Shown: positions 7,047 through 16,976, counted from the stretch's first letter. The stretch is DNA of 64,000 nucleotides from CAZSBG01 sp964605145 (GCA_964605145.1 CAZSBG010000013.1:1-64000); one strand, 5' to 3'. The notes: generated from the letters alone by a model not told the origin. Translations and numbers: made by a program.

Positions 7047-9338
7047 TTATTCATCCAGTTTGATCTCCTCTTCCCAATATCTCCATTTCGCCCGGCCCGG
7101 ACGTGGTGGCGCCCCGTCCATTTGCAGACCAAACGACATTTCCATGCTCTCGTGTAGTACCTGATCCTGAAATATCACCCTGGTCATGTTGGAGCAGGCC
7201 CAGTACAATGAATCCCCTTGGAGTCGTACGTGCAAAAAATTACCATCGGTTTCGAACGGGCCATACACCACTTTGCCCAGTCGATAGGCATATCGCGGCC
7301 GAAATGCCTGCTGCTGATAGTCCATGCGCAAATCGCCCTTTACACCAAAATATTCAACGGTTTTGCCATGGGTGTATTTCAATCCAATGGCTGAGGGAAA
7401 TTTATCGGTTTGCACAATTTCGAACTTTTTGATGAGCGATTCCGGCCGGACCGAGGAATCGTGCGGATAGAGGACAGTCACGAACACCTCCATATTTCCG
7501 GGATAAAAATAGGCAGACACAGTTTCGTACATGGTTTTTTCATTCTGCCAGTGCCGCCGCAAATCGAAAGATCCGTATGTGCGCACAGGTTCCTGCACAG
7601 GGAAATAAATCAGCAGTTTATTGTCGCCCGGATTTACATAATTACCGATGGAATCGTACGTGGTCTCAAACCATTGTTCTCCGCTGTCCAGAATTTTTCG
7701 GGAATGCCACAAATTGGCATGGGTGAAAAAATCTTCGCGCAAAGTCTTTATTATATCGAACACGACAAAGAACTGATCTTTTTTATGATAGGCAATCACG
7801 CGATCCCACTGGCAGCCCATTTCCCGATCCAGCAAGCGGGTGCGCGAATAATCCACATTATCGAACGTGAGGAAATTGATCAACTGGGTTTCCACCGGGC
7901 GGTAGGCGCCGGAATTGCGCAGGAATTCCCACAGAGACTGTTCTTTGTATTCACCTTCGAGCTGTCGCCAGAATTTATTTTTGCGCGTGACAATCCGATT
8001 GTGAAAATAGTCCGCGCGGAACCGGCCATATTCTCCGCTGGGCAGTTTGTCCCGATACCCGCCATCGTGCAACAAGATCGAGCCGTTGCAAAACAGCGCG
8101 GCAATGGAGTTTTCATCGGAGTGGCCGTGATGCGTTTTTTCCTCTTCCGCCGTGATGGTGGTCCTTAAAAATTCCCGGCCGGCAAAAGCGCCCTCGCCCT
8201 CATCGCGATAATTCAACAACAAAAATGTACTGTTTGTTTCAAACCCATTGCGGAACACTACCTTTTTTCCAACGATATCCTCCATGACCAATCGGCTGCC
8301 GGAAGCTGGCGCCTCCTGAGAGATGGATTCATCTGTCCATTTGTAAGCATCCACAAACATGAGCGCTGTGTAGGCACTTTTCCACTGATAGCCGGCTTCA
8401 TTCACATGATTCCAAATCTGATTGACCACCCATTTGTACATGGGCTCGTTGTATTCTGCAGCCGCTTTTTCAAAAATTGGGATGAACCGATACCAGTCGG
8501 ACGGCCAGCGGCCATCGCCGAAATCGGCGATCAATCCTGCCGGGGTGATGAGATTCATAAAATAATCGAAATAGTAACGCGGAATGGCGGAACGGTAAAA
8601 ATGTGTATCCCCTGTGATTTCAACCATGCGCATGAGCGAGAGCATCCATACCGGGTGATAACCGGCCGCGTCTTCCTCTTCCCAGCGCTGATAACTGTCG
8701 CTGCTGAGTACATGAGCCATTCGTTCCCATTTAGGCGCACCCGGGTGATCCGGCAGGCCGAGCTGCGCGTAAAAAAATGTCTCGGATCGAAGAATGGCCC
8801 GGTTCATTGGACCCCACTCCGGGTAGTTCATCAAAAAATTGGCGCAATCGGCCACGCCGCGCTCGATGATTTTTCTTTCTTCCCCGGAAATAGATTTACT
8901 TTCCTTGATATATAAATAGGCTTTGGGGTAAGAATACATACTGAAGAAATTAGATATGGGTGGCACGCCTTTGGCAAACTCGATCCTGTCCTGGTAAAAT
9001 TCTTTGGGGAATATCTTTTTCAACTCCTCATAAACCAGCAACATTTCCACAGCCTTTTCCACATATTTTTCTTCCCCTGTCTCCTGATACATGAAACCGA
9101 GCAATTCGGCAAAATTGGCTGGATAACTCGTGGTCGAGTAACCAAACAGGTTGCTCTCCTTGATGTTCGACTTCCATTTATTGATAATATTGTGGCATTC
9201 TTTCATATTGTAATCCAGCGCCTCTCGGATGATTTTCATGTAGTCCGCTTTAGTATTTTGTGCAAACGTTACCGAAGCACTGATGAAAACCAGGCTCACA
9301 AACAAGAAAAGAATTTTGTTGAAACGGGAATTAAACAT
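7047..9338 (-). CDS. Secreted heparinase II/III-type polysaccharide lyase (paralogue A)
   Basis: 763 residues with a Sec signal peptide (hydrophobic core about 8-24, ending SVTFAQ). The N-terminal two-thirds is helix-rich and fits an (alpha/alpha) toroid; the C-terminal part is beta-rich. The heparinase II/III signature is clear: THHGHSDENS followed by GSILLHDGGYRDKLPSG and RADYFHNRIVTRK. Such enzymes cleave uronic-acid-containing polysaccharides by beta-elimination in the periplasm or outside the cell; the substrate cannot be assigned. The 21467-23782 protein is a close paralogue with the same motif order. GGAGG precedes the ATG. It is divergent from the GH172 gene, and the gap between them carries dispersed repeats and a promoter for the other gene. 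Confidence 0.85.
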   Translation of the reverse strand: MFNSRFNKILFLFVSLVFISASVTFAQNTKADYMKIIREALDYNMKECHNIINKWKSNIKESNLFGYSTTSYPANFAELLGFMYQETGEEKYVEKAVEMLLVYEELKKIFPKEFYQDRIEFAKGVPPISNFFSMYSYPKAYLYIKESKSISGEERKIIERGVADCANFLMNYPEWGPMNRAILRSETFFYAQLGLPDHPGAPKWERMAHVLSSDSYQRWEEEDAAGYHPVWMLSLMRMVEITGDTHFYRSAIPRYYFDYFMNLITPAGLIADFGDGRWPSDWYRFIPIFEKAAAEYNEPMYKWVVNQIWNHVNEAGYQWKSAYTALMFVDAYKWTDESISQEAPASGSRLVMEDIVGKKVVFRNGFETNSTFLLLNYRDEGEGAFAGREFLRTTITAEEEKTHHGHSDENSIAALFCNGSILLHDGGYRDKLPSGEYGRFRADYFHNRIVTRKNKFWRQLEGEYKEQSLWEFLRNSGAYRPVETQLINFLTFDNVDYSRTRLLDREMGCQWDRVIAYHKKDQFFVVFDIIKTLREDFFTHANLWHSRKILDSGEQWFETTYDSIGNYVNPGDNKLLIYFPVQEPVRTYGSFDLRRHWQNEKTMYETVSAYFYPGNMEVFVTVLYPHDSSVRPESLIKKFEIVQTDKFPSAIGLKYTHGKTVEYFGVKGDLRMDYQQQAFRPRYAYRLGKVVYGPFETDGNFLHVRLQGDSLYWACSNMTRVIFQDQVLHESMEMSFGLQMDGAPPRPGRAKWRYWEEEIKLDE

Positions 9339-9780
9339 GAATGCACCCTCCGGAGTATTTTGAGTTCACATATAATCGGATTCAATATTTTTACTGCTAC
9401 GGCTGCAATTAAAAGACAGGAGTCGGATTTACTCGCTCCTATGCTTACTCGTTCCTACGCTCTGCGTGGCAACACCGATTCGAACGCTCCGCGAGTAAGT
9501 AATTTTAACGCCCAAAAATTGACCGTTAAGATACGGTTATTAAAAAAATAAATCAAGGAAAAAAATATTTTCTTTTGAAAGCAAAGTGAAATTTAGAGGC
9601 ATCAGGAATTTCCTCTGTTTTCTGAAAGCTGAGAACTGACCGCTGAAGGCTAAAACTTCAGCCAATAATAAAAATTTTTCCCACGAAACACTTGACATTC
9701 ACCATATTTCATTTATATTGATAATGTTTGGAAAAGTATTCAATTCACTATCGTTTTTGTTCCCAATTCAGGAGGATTGT
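9339..9780. other. Intergenic region with dispersed repeat and promoter
   Basis: Gap between two divergent carbohydrate genes. At 9444-9499 a repeat of the CTCGTTCCNACGCTCTGCGTGG type is flanked by the inverted pair CTTACTCG/CGAGTAAG. At about 9620-9660 lies a run of the CTGAAAGCTGAGAACTGACCGC type that recurs elsewhere in the window. No gene is seen. Confidence 0.7.
9692..9719 (+). promoter_or_regulatory. Predicted promoter of the GH172 gene
   Basis: TTGACA at 9692-9697, 16-bp spacer, TATATT at 9714-9719; the ATG follows about 60 bp downstream. Confidence 0.6.
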
Positions 9781-10923
9781 ATGAAAAAATTCAACATTTT
9801 TAGCTTATGTTCTCTTTTTTTAATTTCCGCTGCATCCTTGTTTGCTCAATCCGGTTTTAATGGGCTTTATTTGAACATGGGCAATCTGGCGCGATTGTCC
9901 CATGCCAAAACGCGATCGATCAGTCCGGAAAATTTTACCGGTGAAAAAGGCAAAGGCGGCATGTCCACCGATGGTCTGGCCGCCAAAGCCGCGCGCGATT
10001 TGGGCCAGGGGTGGAAGGTTTCGCCCTATATTCACATCAAGCCCAATGAAACATTTGTGCTGGCTGAAATTGACGGGCCGGGCGCAATTCAGCAGATATG
10101 GATGACTCTGGCAGGCAACTGGCGGTTCTCCATTATCCGGTTTTACTGGGACGGTGAAACAGAGCCATCGGTGGAAGTGCCGGTCGGTGATTTTTTCGCC
10201 TGCGGTTGGGGCAAATACGCCCAGGTCAATTCTCTGCCGGTCTGCGTCAACCCGGGCAGCGCGTTCAACTGCTACTGGGTGATGCCGTTCCGAAAGTCAT
10301 GCAAAATCACCATGGAAAATCTCGATGAAAAACAGATGACGCTGTACTACCAAATCAACTACACGCTCACCGACGTGCCGGATGACGCCGCATATTTTCA
10401 CGCCCAGTTTCGGCGAACGAATCCTGTGCCGTACAAAGAGGTCTACACCATTCTGGACGGTGTAAAAGGCTGGGGCCATTATGTGGGTACTTACATGTGC
10501 TGGGGCTCCAACAACAGCGGCTGGTGGGGCGAAGGTGAGATTAAATTCTTCATGGACGGCGACAAGGAATTCCCGACCATTTGCGGCACCGGCGCTGAGG
10601 ATTATTTCTGCGGCTCCTATGGTTTTGTGGCGGACAATAAATACAAGGAATACTCCACCCCGTTTGCCGGCATGCCCCAGGTGCTCAGCCCGGACGGACT
10701 CTGGAATTCCCAGCAGCGATTCGGCCTGTACCGCTGGCACATCATGGACCCGGTTCGGTTCGAAAAAGATTTGAAAGTGACCATGCAGGCCCTGGGCTGG
10801 CGCTCCGGCGGCCGCTACCTGCCGCTGCAGGACAACATCTCATCCGTGGCCTTCTGGTACCAGAAAGAACCGCACGCCAAATTCCCGAAGCTGCCGGATA
10901 AGGATTATTTGGAGATAAAGTAG
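9781..10923 (+). CDS. Secreted GH172 (DUF2961) family glycoside hydrolase
   Basis: 380 residues from the ATG at 9781, chosen because GGAGG lies 7 bp upstream and a signal peptide follows at once (MKKFNIFSLC to LFAQ). An upstream in-frame ATG at 9718 overlaps the promoter. DUF2961 landmarks: AEIDGPGAIQQIWMT, RFYWDGETEPSVEVPVGDFF, LPVCVNPGSAFNCYWVMPF and GTGAEDYFCGSYGF. GH172 members include difructose-anhydride synthases/hydrolases and arabinofuranosidases acting as oligomers of jelly-roll domains, with glutamates as catalytic residues; GTGAEDYF contains a conserved acidic pair. Exact sugar unknown. It begins the plus-strand carbohydrate block and is followed by a strong terminator. Confidence 0.85.
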   Translation: MKKFNIFSLCSLFLISAASLFAQSGFNGLYLNMGNLARLSHAKTRSISPENFTGEKGKGGMSTDGLAAKAARDLGQGWKVSPYIHIKPNETFVLAEIDGPGAIQQIWMTLAGNWRFSIIRFYWDGETEPSVEVPVGDFFACGWGKYAQVNSLPVCVNPGSAFNCYWVMPFRKSCKITMENLDEKQMTLYYQINYTLTDVPDDAAYFHAQFRRTNPVPYKEVYTILDGVKGWGHYVGTYMCWGSNNSGWWGEGEIKFFMDGDKEFPTICGTGAEDYFCGSYGFVADNKYKEYSTPFAGMPQVLSPDGLWNSQQRFGLYRWHIMDPVRFEKDLKVTMQALGWRSGGRYLPLQDNISSVAFWYQKEPHAKFPKLPDKDYLEIK

Positions 10924-10971
10924 AATTCTTAAACATCAAAAAAAAGTGCAACACAAAAACTTTTCATTTAA

Positions 10972-11014
10972 AAAAAACGGAACGATTATTTTTATCATAG
11001 TCGTTCCGTTTTTT
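10972..11014 (+). terminator. Rho-independent terminator after GH172 gene
   Basis: AAAACGGAACGA pairs with TCGTTCCGTTTT, loop about 15 nt, followed by TTTTTC. The A-run on the left arm makes it potentially bidirectional, serving also the minus-strand DUF4143 remnant. Confidence 0.85.
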
Positions 11015-11061
11015 CGTTCTCTGGCTTTTATTCAAAGGTTAACTTCTGTGTCATTAATTGA

Positions 11062-11730
11062 TCATATCCCAGCGAACATGACAAGCGGAATTATAAAAAA
11101 ATTAAGGCCATTTTGCTGAACCAGCTCGAACTGATTTTCTGTGACAATTATCGCATTGCGTAAATTTTCCTTCTTTAAAAAAGTCTGAAATCCCCTGTTT
11201 ATTTTTATCTTGCTTATATCCTGATACTTGACTTCAATTGGTACAATGGACTTTCCATATTCGAAAATAAAATCAATTTCATTGCCATCTGGACTTCTCC
11301 AAAAGTATAAATTCCCCATGTTATTTAAATGGCTCGAGTTGAATTTTTTTAGTTGACTAAAAATGAAATTTTCAGCTATTGGGCCTTTTTCCTTTTTCAT
11401 CTGTGTGAAGTTAAAGGTCATCGATAAAAAATTACGCAATCCCACATCCCCAAAATACGATTTCGGCCGTTTTTTGATCGACGATATTTTATTTGTTGTA
11501 TAAACAGGCAGCAACGACCAGAGATATGTCGACTCGAGAATATTAAAAAATGAAATTAATGTTTGATAATTAATTCCAACCGCTGTTTGAAGATCATTAA
11601 AATTTAGAAGGTTTCCACTTTGTAACGCTAACACTTTAAGTAATTTATCAAACTCCTTTAGTTTTTCGATCCGCAGCAAAGACACAATATCTTTCTCAAT
11701 GAAGGCCTGTTTTATTTCATTTATTCTCAT
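11062..11730 (-). pseudogene. DUF4143 C-terminal half of an AAA-type ATPase, N-terminal ATPase missing
   Basis: 222 residues. The sequence matches the C-terminal DUF4143 part of the common roughly 400-residue ATP-binding protein family: a winged-helix-like part with FNDLQTAVGINYQTL, then YFGDVGLRNFL, GPIAENFIFSQLKK and the nuclease-like YFWRSPDGNEIDFIF with VPIEVKYQD. The family normally begins with an AAA domain carrying Walker A and B motifs; none is found here, and the 215 bp upstream is AT-rich and non-coding. It is probably a remnant of a once complete gene, although the remaining frame is intact and could still be translated from the ATG at 11730. Codon use is more AT-rich than in its neighbours, in keeping with an accessory gene. 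Confidence 0.7.
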
Positions 11731-11798
11731 AAATCCCTACACTGTTAATTAAAGCGCCATAAAATTATCGATTTTAATGATTCAAATTTATAAATACC

Positions 11799-11827
11799 TT
11801 GACATTTTTCCACCGTTTACCTATATT
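11799..11827 (+). promoter_or_regulatory. Predicted promoter of the BNR-repeat gene
   Basis: CCTTGACA with TTGACA at 11799-11804, 17-bp spacer, TATATT at 11822-11827. The leader to the ATG at 11946 is about 110 nt. Confidence 0.65.
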
Positions 11828-11945
11828 TGACCCTGATAATCCAACCCGTTCAGAAATTTTGGGTTATGAATTTTTCAATTTCAAAATTCGCAATTATTTT
11901 GAAAACACAATCATTGTTTTGAAATATTGATTTCAGGAGTATGTT

Positions 11946-12935
11946 ATGCGAAAACTTATTTTATTGGCGCTGATGCACCTGTTCGTTTTTCAGGTGAATG
12001 CAAAGCCCAAACAGAAGCTTTATGTTTCAGTGCTGGCGACGAAAAATTATGTGGTCGGTCGCGCGAATGATCCCAGTGGAAATTATAAATTCGAAAAGGA
12101 TACCGTGTGGACGCATACCGGCTGGAAGAATGTTCGCAATTTTGGAATATCCATTCTCCCGGGAAAGGAAGACTATATTTATTTGGCCTGCGGGAACGGC
12201 GCCATGCGCTCGCTGGATGGCGGCGAGTCATGGAAAATCACCACGGACTGGCGGGTCACGGAAGTGCTGGATGTGGCCATCTATCCCCATGATCCGAATG
12301 AGGTTTTCATTGCTACAGCGTACGGTGTCTGGCGCACAGCAGATCGCGGCGACAACTGGCATCCGGCAAGTGACGGACTGGCTCAAAATTATGTCTCAAC
12401 GATTGAGCCGGACAGGAAGATGAAAAACAGGGTCATTGTTGGCGGCGAAGCCGGACTTCATCTTTCGGAGAACGGTGCGATGAACTGGGTGCATCTGGAG
12501 CCAAAAGGCGTGCCGGTGCGGGATATTCAGCAAAACGCGAAAGAAACAAAGTTGTGGTTAGTTGGGACTGAGGACAAGGGCGTGTTAATCTCCCGCGACA
12601 ACGGGAACACCTGGCAATTCGCCGAAGGGAGTGTCGCCGATAAAACTATTTACGCGGTGGCCACGGATTCGAAAAATCCGGACCGCATGGCTGCCGGCGG
12701 CTTTCAAACCGGCGTATTCATCAGCGACGATGGCGGGAAAGACTGGCGGCAATTCACCAAAGATATCCCGAATCTGGATGTTCATGCCCTGTGCTTTGAC
12801 CCGGATAAATCATCCAGGCTTTGGGTGGGCACTCTCGGCGCCGGCGTTTATTTTTCGGATGATATGGGAAAAACCTGGAATTATGCCGGTTTAAATGGCG
12901 CGGAAATTTGGGACATGCTTATTTTAGAGGATTAA
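11946..12935 (+). CDS. Secreted BNR/Asp-box beta-propeller protein
   Basis: 329 residues with a signal peptide ending FQVNAKP. At least six Asp-box-like turns are visible in series: RSLDGGESWK, RTADRGDNWH, SENGAMNWV, SRDNGNTWQ, SDDGGKDWR and SDDMGKTWN, spaced about 40-50 residues apart, which predicts a six- or seven-bladed propeller of the sialidase/sortilin type. Asp boxes are structural, so they do not prove glycosidase activity, and no arginine triad of sialidases is recognisable. Probable role: binding or processing of a glycan outside the cytoplasm, in one unit with the lipoprotein that begins 2 bp after its stop. CAGGAG precedes the ATG. Confidence 0.75.
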   Translation: MRKLILLALMHLFVFQVNAKPKQKLYVSVLATKNYVVGRANDPSGNYKFEKDTVWTHTGWKNVRNFGISILPGKEDYIYLACGNGAMRSLDGGESWKITTDWRVTEVLDVAIYPHDPNEVFIATAYGVWRTADRGDNWHPASDGLAQNYVSTIEPDRKMKNRVIVGGEAGLHLSENGAMNWVHLEPKGVPVRDIQQNAKETKLWLVGTEDKGVLISRDNGNTWQFAEGSVADKTIYAVATDSKNPDRMAAGGFQTGVFISDDGGKDWRQFTKDIPNLDVHALCFDPDKSSRLWVGTLGAGVYFSDDMGKTWNYAGLNGAEIWDMLILED

Positions 12936-12937
12936 CC

Positions 12938-14761
12938 ATGAAGAAATTTGCATTTTTTATTCTGATAATACTGTTTGGCTTTTTCGGCTGCGGGGACAGC
13001 GGAAAAGACGGACAGAGCGACGTTGAGTCAATACCGAAAAATTTTCAATCGAAGCTTCAGTTTGATCTGTCCAAAGCGTATGAGGCGCGCTGCGATTCGC
13101 TCATCGATCACTTCGCGGATATGCGCAGAGGCGGTTACGGTCAAATTGCAGCGTGTCTGTATCGCAATCGCAATCTTGACTGGGCGCTGCCCAAGCTGGA
13201 TACATTGATGCAGAATCCACGCGGCGATATGTTTTGGATGTACCCGTTCATCACGGTCACATACACTGGCAGGAAACTCTTGCCGGACAGCGTAAAAAAA
13301 GAAATGCGCGAACTCTGGCGCACATACACTCCGTATCGTGGCGACACGGAAAATCACTGGGCCATGTATTATACGTCGCTCTATTTGATCACACAAATGT
13401 ATCCAAACGAACCCGGGGAGCGATGGTATAATGGGCGAAGTTCCGAGGAGAATTTCAAAGAAGCCAGGGATTATCTGATCTCGTGGATGGATTTGACCAC
13501 CACCATCGGTCAGGGCGAGTTCGATTCACCCGATTATTATGGCGTTTACATTGCTCCCATGGCATTGCTCTACGCATTTGCAGACGATCCGGCCATGAAG
13601 TTGCGGGCGTCGATGATGCTTGATTATCTGGTAGCCGACTTTTCCGCGGAAAATTTGAACGGCATGTACCTGGGCGGCCACAGTCGCACCTATCCTGTTC
13701 CGGTGCTGAACCAATGGAAAACCACCGCTGCCAGCATTTCGTGGCTCCTTTTCGGCAATACGCCCTTTCAGCCGCGGCGAGAAGCATTCATACTGGCAAT
13801 CAGCGGGTATGCCCCCCCTCAAATTCTCCATCACATTGCCACGGATCGTTCGGAGCCTTATGTGCACAAAGAATACAAACGGACTCGTCACCGAATACGC
13901 CACAGCAATATGAAGAACGCGCCGGTTTACAAATACACCTACATGCGAAAGGAATACGGAATCGGTTCGCTTCAGGGCGGACTGCTTCAACCCATTCAGC
14001 AGCATACATGGGATGTCACCTGGGCCATCGACGATCCGAGGGAAGGATTTAACACACTTTTTACTGTGCATCCATATTCTTCCGGCCAAGAACTGGCCAT
14101 GTATTTCCCGGAAGAAGAAAAACTGATGACAGCGGCTGTGGTGAAATCCAAAGGCACGTACGACTCGCACGATAAATGGACATCTGCTTCACCGTACGAG
14201 CAGGTGGTTCAATACAAGGATGCGCTCATCGTTCTTTACGACATTCCGGAAGGCACTCGCTTCCCGCATATCAACGGATTTTTCCCAAAATCGCTTTCGA
14301 ATCGTGAAGTCGATGAATCCGGCTGGATTTTCTGTCACGGCAGCGAGGCGTTCATCGCCTACTTCCCGCTGGCAAATTATCAATGGATTGAAGAAGAATC
14401 CAACTGGCGGCTCCACAGTACCCAGTTGAAAAACGGCGCCGTGGTGCAGGTCGCCCCGGCCGGTAATTTCAAGAATTTCAAAGAATTCAAAAAGGCGATT
14501 CTGGCGCTGAATCTGGAAACGGAAACTTCGCCAAAGCCATCCGTTCGATTCACGACGCTGGACGGGACAAAAATGGCCTTTACGTACGATGAAATTCCAA
14601 CCATCAACGGGACGCCGGTGGATTATGCCAACTGGAAATTGTTCGATGGGCCATTTCTATTCGCCGAGAAAAACGGTCGCATGCTGGAAATGAAGTACAA
14701 AAATATCCGACGTCTGCTGGACTTTAATTCGCTGACGATTAAGGATTGGGTCGAGCAATAG
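12938..14761 (+). CDS. Lipoprotein of unassigned family, probable alpha-toroid polysaccharide-active protein
   Basis: 607 residues from the ATG at 12938; an in-frame TTG at 12908 lies inside the previous gene, and AGAGG precedes 12938. A lipoprotein signal is clear (hydrophobic core, then FFGCGDSG). The first 320 residues are helix-rich with aromatic clusters (ENHWAMYYTSLYLI, GQGEFDSPDYYGVY, YLGGHSRTYP); the remainder is beta-rich with HTWDVTWAIDD and a short C-terminal sandwich. This helical-toroid plus beta-sandwich plan resembles polysaccharide lyases, but I do not recognise the family and the HGHSDEN signature is absent. Its tight coupling to the BNR gene and its place in a carbohydrate block suggest a cell-surface or periplasmic glycan enzyme. 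Function not assigned. Confidence 0.7.
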   Translation: MKKFAFFILIILFGFFGCGDSGKDGQSDVESIPKNFQSKLQFDLSKAYEARCDSLIDHFADMRRGGYGQIAACLYRNRNLDWALPKLDTLMQNPRGDMFWMYPFITVTYTGRKLLPDSVKKEMRELWRTYTPYRGDTENHWAMYYTSLYLITQMYPNEPGERWYNGRSSEENFKEARDYLISWMDLTTTIGQGEFDSPDYYGVYIAPMALLYAFADDPAMKLRASMMLDYLVADFSAENLNGMYLGGHSRTYPVPVLNQWKTTAASISWLLFGNTPFQPRREAFILAISGYAPPQILHHIATDRSEPYVHKEYKRTRHRIRHSNMKNAPVYKYTYMRKEYGIGSLQGGLLQPIQQHTWDVTWAIDDPREGFNTLFTVHPYSSGQELAMYFPEEEKLMTAAVVKSKGTYDSHDKWTSASPYEQVVQYKDALIVLYDIPEGTRFPHINGFFPKSLSNREVDESGWIFCHGSEAFIAYFPLANYQWIEEESNWRLHSTQLKNGAVVQVAPAGNFKNFKEFKKAILALNLETETSPKPSVRFTTLDGTKMAFTYDEIPTINGTPVDYANWKLFDGPFLFAEKNGRMLEMKYKNIRRLLDFNSLTIKDWVEQ

Positions 14762-14804
14762 GCGGGTGAATTGGTGAGTGCTTAGAGGTTTGATTCTGAA
14801 TTGC

Positions 14805-14822
14805 GGATTTTAATTAAAATCC
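14805..14822. repeat. Perfect 18-bp palindrome GGATTTTAATTAAAATCC
   Basis: A fully symmetric 18-mer in the 154-bp gap between the lipoprotein gene and the GHL6-like gene, about 95 bp before the latter start. It could be an operator or a hairpin; no T-run follows. Confidence 0.5.
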
Positions 14823-14915
14823 CTGGCTGTAGAACCAGTCACACCTAACTATTAAAAATTATATTTGGAAATATGTTGAAGTAAAAAAAATCATATAACA
14901 TTACTAAGGAGCACC

Positions 14916-16976
14916 ATGCGCTGCAATTGGTTTCGGGATTGCTACCGACAGGTCCACATGGATTTTCACATGCCGGAATTTCCACGTTCGGCCATCAAAA
15001 AATTTAACGCTAAAACGTTTGTCGATCACCTTGAGCGCGGCCGCGTGAATATGGTTGCGTTGTTTGCAAAATGCCATTTCGGGAATTCGTATTTCGACAC
15101 AATTGTCGGGCACAAACATAGTGGTCTGGAACAGGATTTCCTGCTGGAAACCGCGACTGAGTGCCGGCGCCGCGGAATCCGAACGCTGGCCTACTATTCG
15201 CTCTGCGTGGACAAACGCGCGTTCGATGAAAATCCTGCTTGGCGCTACACCGATGGCGAGGGAAACAGCTACTCCGATCGCTTCGGATCCGTCTGCATGA
15301 ATACGCCGTACAAAGACGAACTGGCCCTGCCCCAGTTGGCGGAAATCGCTGCCAATTACCCGGTGGATGGCATTTTCATCGACATCCCGTTTCCCTGGGG
15401 CGCGCCGGATTATTTTTGCTTTTGCAAATTCTGCCGGCAGCGATGGCTCAAAGAATTCAATCTTGAAATCACGACTGACCTCTCCCCGCTGGAGCGGCAG
15501 CGTCTGAATATGCGCCTGGCTGAAAGCTGGCTCTTGCAGATTCGCGATATTTTCGAACGAACCAATCCGGAACTGGTGCTTTGCACGAACATCGTCGGCA
15601 CCGCCGCAGTATCCAAACCGATCAAGGAGCTGTGCGAAATCGGCGTGTGGGAAAGTCAGCCGCGCCCCGGTGATTATTTGGGGCACAGCTTTTCATCGCG
15701 CCTGGGCCGAAACGACATTCTCGACATTCAGGTGATGACCGTACGTTTTTACGAGGGCTGGGGCGACATGTCTCTCAAGCCGGAGCCACAGCTTCGCACC
15801 GAATTAGCAGCCATCATCGGGAACGGCATGGGGCCCAATGTGGGCGACCAGGTGAATGTGGATGGCACCCTGCAAGCCGCGGTTTACGACACGTTCGACA
15901 CCTCATTCGGCTTCGTCCAGCAGCGGGAAAAAATTCTTCGGGACACCGAGCCGGTTCGCCACACAGTTGTACTGCTGCCGGTTCCAGAACCGAACCTTCC
16001 TTTCATCGCCGGCGCCTGCTCGAACGATCCGAACCTCAACTGGAAAGGCATGGCCGCTCAATGGCGCGGCGCCCACAAAATGCTGGTGGAAAGTCACATT
16101 CAAACCGATTTGATGTACAGCGTGTTGGCGGAAGATTTGAGCAAGTACCCGGTCATTATTTTGCCGGAGCCGGCCACGTACCAGCCGGGCATGGACGACC
16201 GGTTGCGCGACTATGTCCGGAACGGCGGCACACTTTTAGCCGCCGGCAATTCGATTTTTATCGATGGAAAATGTCCCCTGGCCGATGTGTTCGGCATTCG
16301 CTACGTGGAACCGCTGAGTTTCAGCGTTGCCCATTTCGCGCCCCATCCGGAAGTGCGGGGCGAAACCGACGTCATTCCGCTTCAGGTTCGGGGCGATGTG
16401 TTCAAAGTACTGTGTGAAACCGCACAGCCGCTGGCTGACCTGTTTTTCCCGGTGGGGGAATCCCAGCCCCCGGTAAAAGGATTTCGTCACGATTACCCGC
16501 CGGCAACTGAAATGCCCTCCCCGTTTCCGTTCGCCACCATCAATCCATTCGGGAACGGAAAGGCCGTGTACATCGCCGCGTCGATCTTCGAAATTTACTG
16601 GCGAACCAATCACCACTGGCTGCGGCAATTCATTGAAGCGCTGCTGCGATTCGTCGATCAATCCCAACCGTACAACATTCACGCATCCGGAAGAATCGAG
16701 GCAAACCTGTTGCGTGCCGGAAATGACTGGCTGCTCAATCTCATTCATTATTCGCTGGGCCACCAGGGCGGGCAATCGGCCATCGCCGGCATCGAGCGCG
16801 TGGAGCCGGTTCAGAACATTGCCTGCGAAGTGCGCTGTCCCGAAGTCAGCAAAATATTGATCGAACCGGCCGGCGATGAAATTCAATTCGAGTTCGAAAA
16901 TGACCTCTGTAAATTTATTGTACCTGAAATTGAATATCTCACAATTGTCCGACTTTGCGGCGCTGCCGGGAAGTAA
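14916..16976 (+). CDS. Cytosolic glycosidase-like protein (GHL6 TIM barrel plus beta-galactosidase trimerisation-like domain)
   Basis: 686 residues, AAGGAG before the ATG, no signal peptide. Residues 1 to about 330 look like a TIM barrel of the hypothetical glycosyl hydrolase 6 type: HFGNSYFDTIVGHKHSGL, RRRGIRTLAYYSLCVDK, the VDGIFIDIPFPWG strand and a CFCKFCRQRW cysteine motif. Residues about 370-560 resemble the glutamine-amidotransferase-like trimerisation domain of GH42 enzymes (YPVIILPEPATYQPG, YVRNGGTLLAAGN). The end is a small beta domain. GHL6 proteins are predicted, mostly uncharacterised glycosidases. The aspartates of FIDIP are candidate catalytic residues by analogy only. Likely acts on imported oligosaccharides, together with the permease gene that follows. 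Confidence 0.65.
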   Translation: MRCNWFRDCYRQVHMDFHMPEFPRSAIKKFNAKTFVDHLERGRVNMVALFAKCHFGNSYFDTIVGHKHSGLEQDFLLETATECRRRGIRTLAYYSLCVDKRAFDENPAWRYTDGEGNSYSDRFGSVCMNTPYKDELALPQLAEIAANYPVDGIFIDIPFPWGAPDYFCFCKFCRQRWLKEFNLEITTDLSPLERQRLNMRLAESWLLQIRDIFERTNPELVLCTNIVGTAAVSKPIKELCEIGVWESQPRPGDYLGHSFSSRLGRNDILDIQVMTVRFYEGWGDMSLKPEPQLRTELAAIIGNGMGPNVGDQVNVDGTLQAAVYDTFDTSFGFVQQREKILRDTEPVRHTVVLLPVPEPNLPFIAGACSNDPNLNWKGMAAQWRGAHKMLVESHIQTDLMYSVLAEDLSKYPVIILPEPATYQPGMDDRLRDYVRNGGTLLAAGNSIFIDGKCPLADVFGIRYVEPLSFSVAHFAPHPEVRGETDVIPLQVRGDVFKVLCETAQPLADLFFPVGESQPPVKGFRHDYPPATEMPSPFPFATINPFGNGKAVYIAASIFEIYWRTNHHWLRQFIEALLRFVDQSQPYNIHASGRIEANLLRAGNDWLLNLIHYSLGHQGGQSAIAGIERVEPVQNIACEVRCPEVSKILIEPAGDEIQFEFENDLCKFIVPEIEYLTIVRLCGAAGK

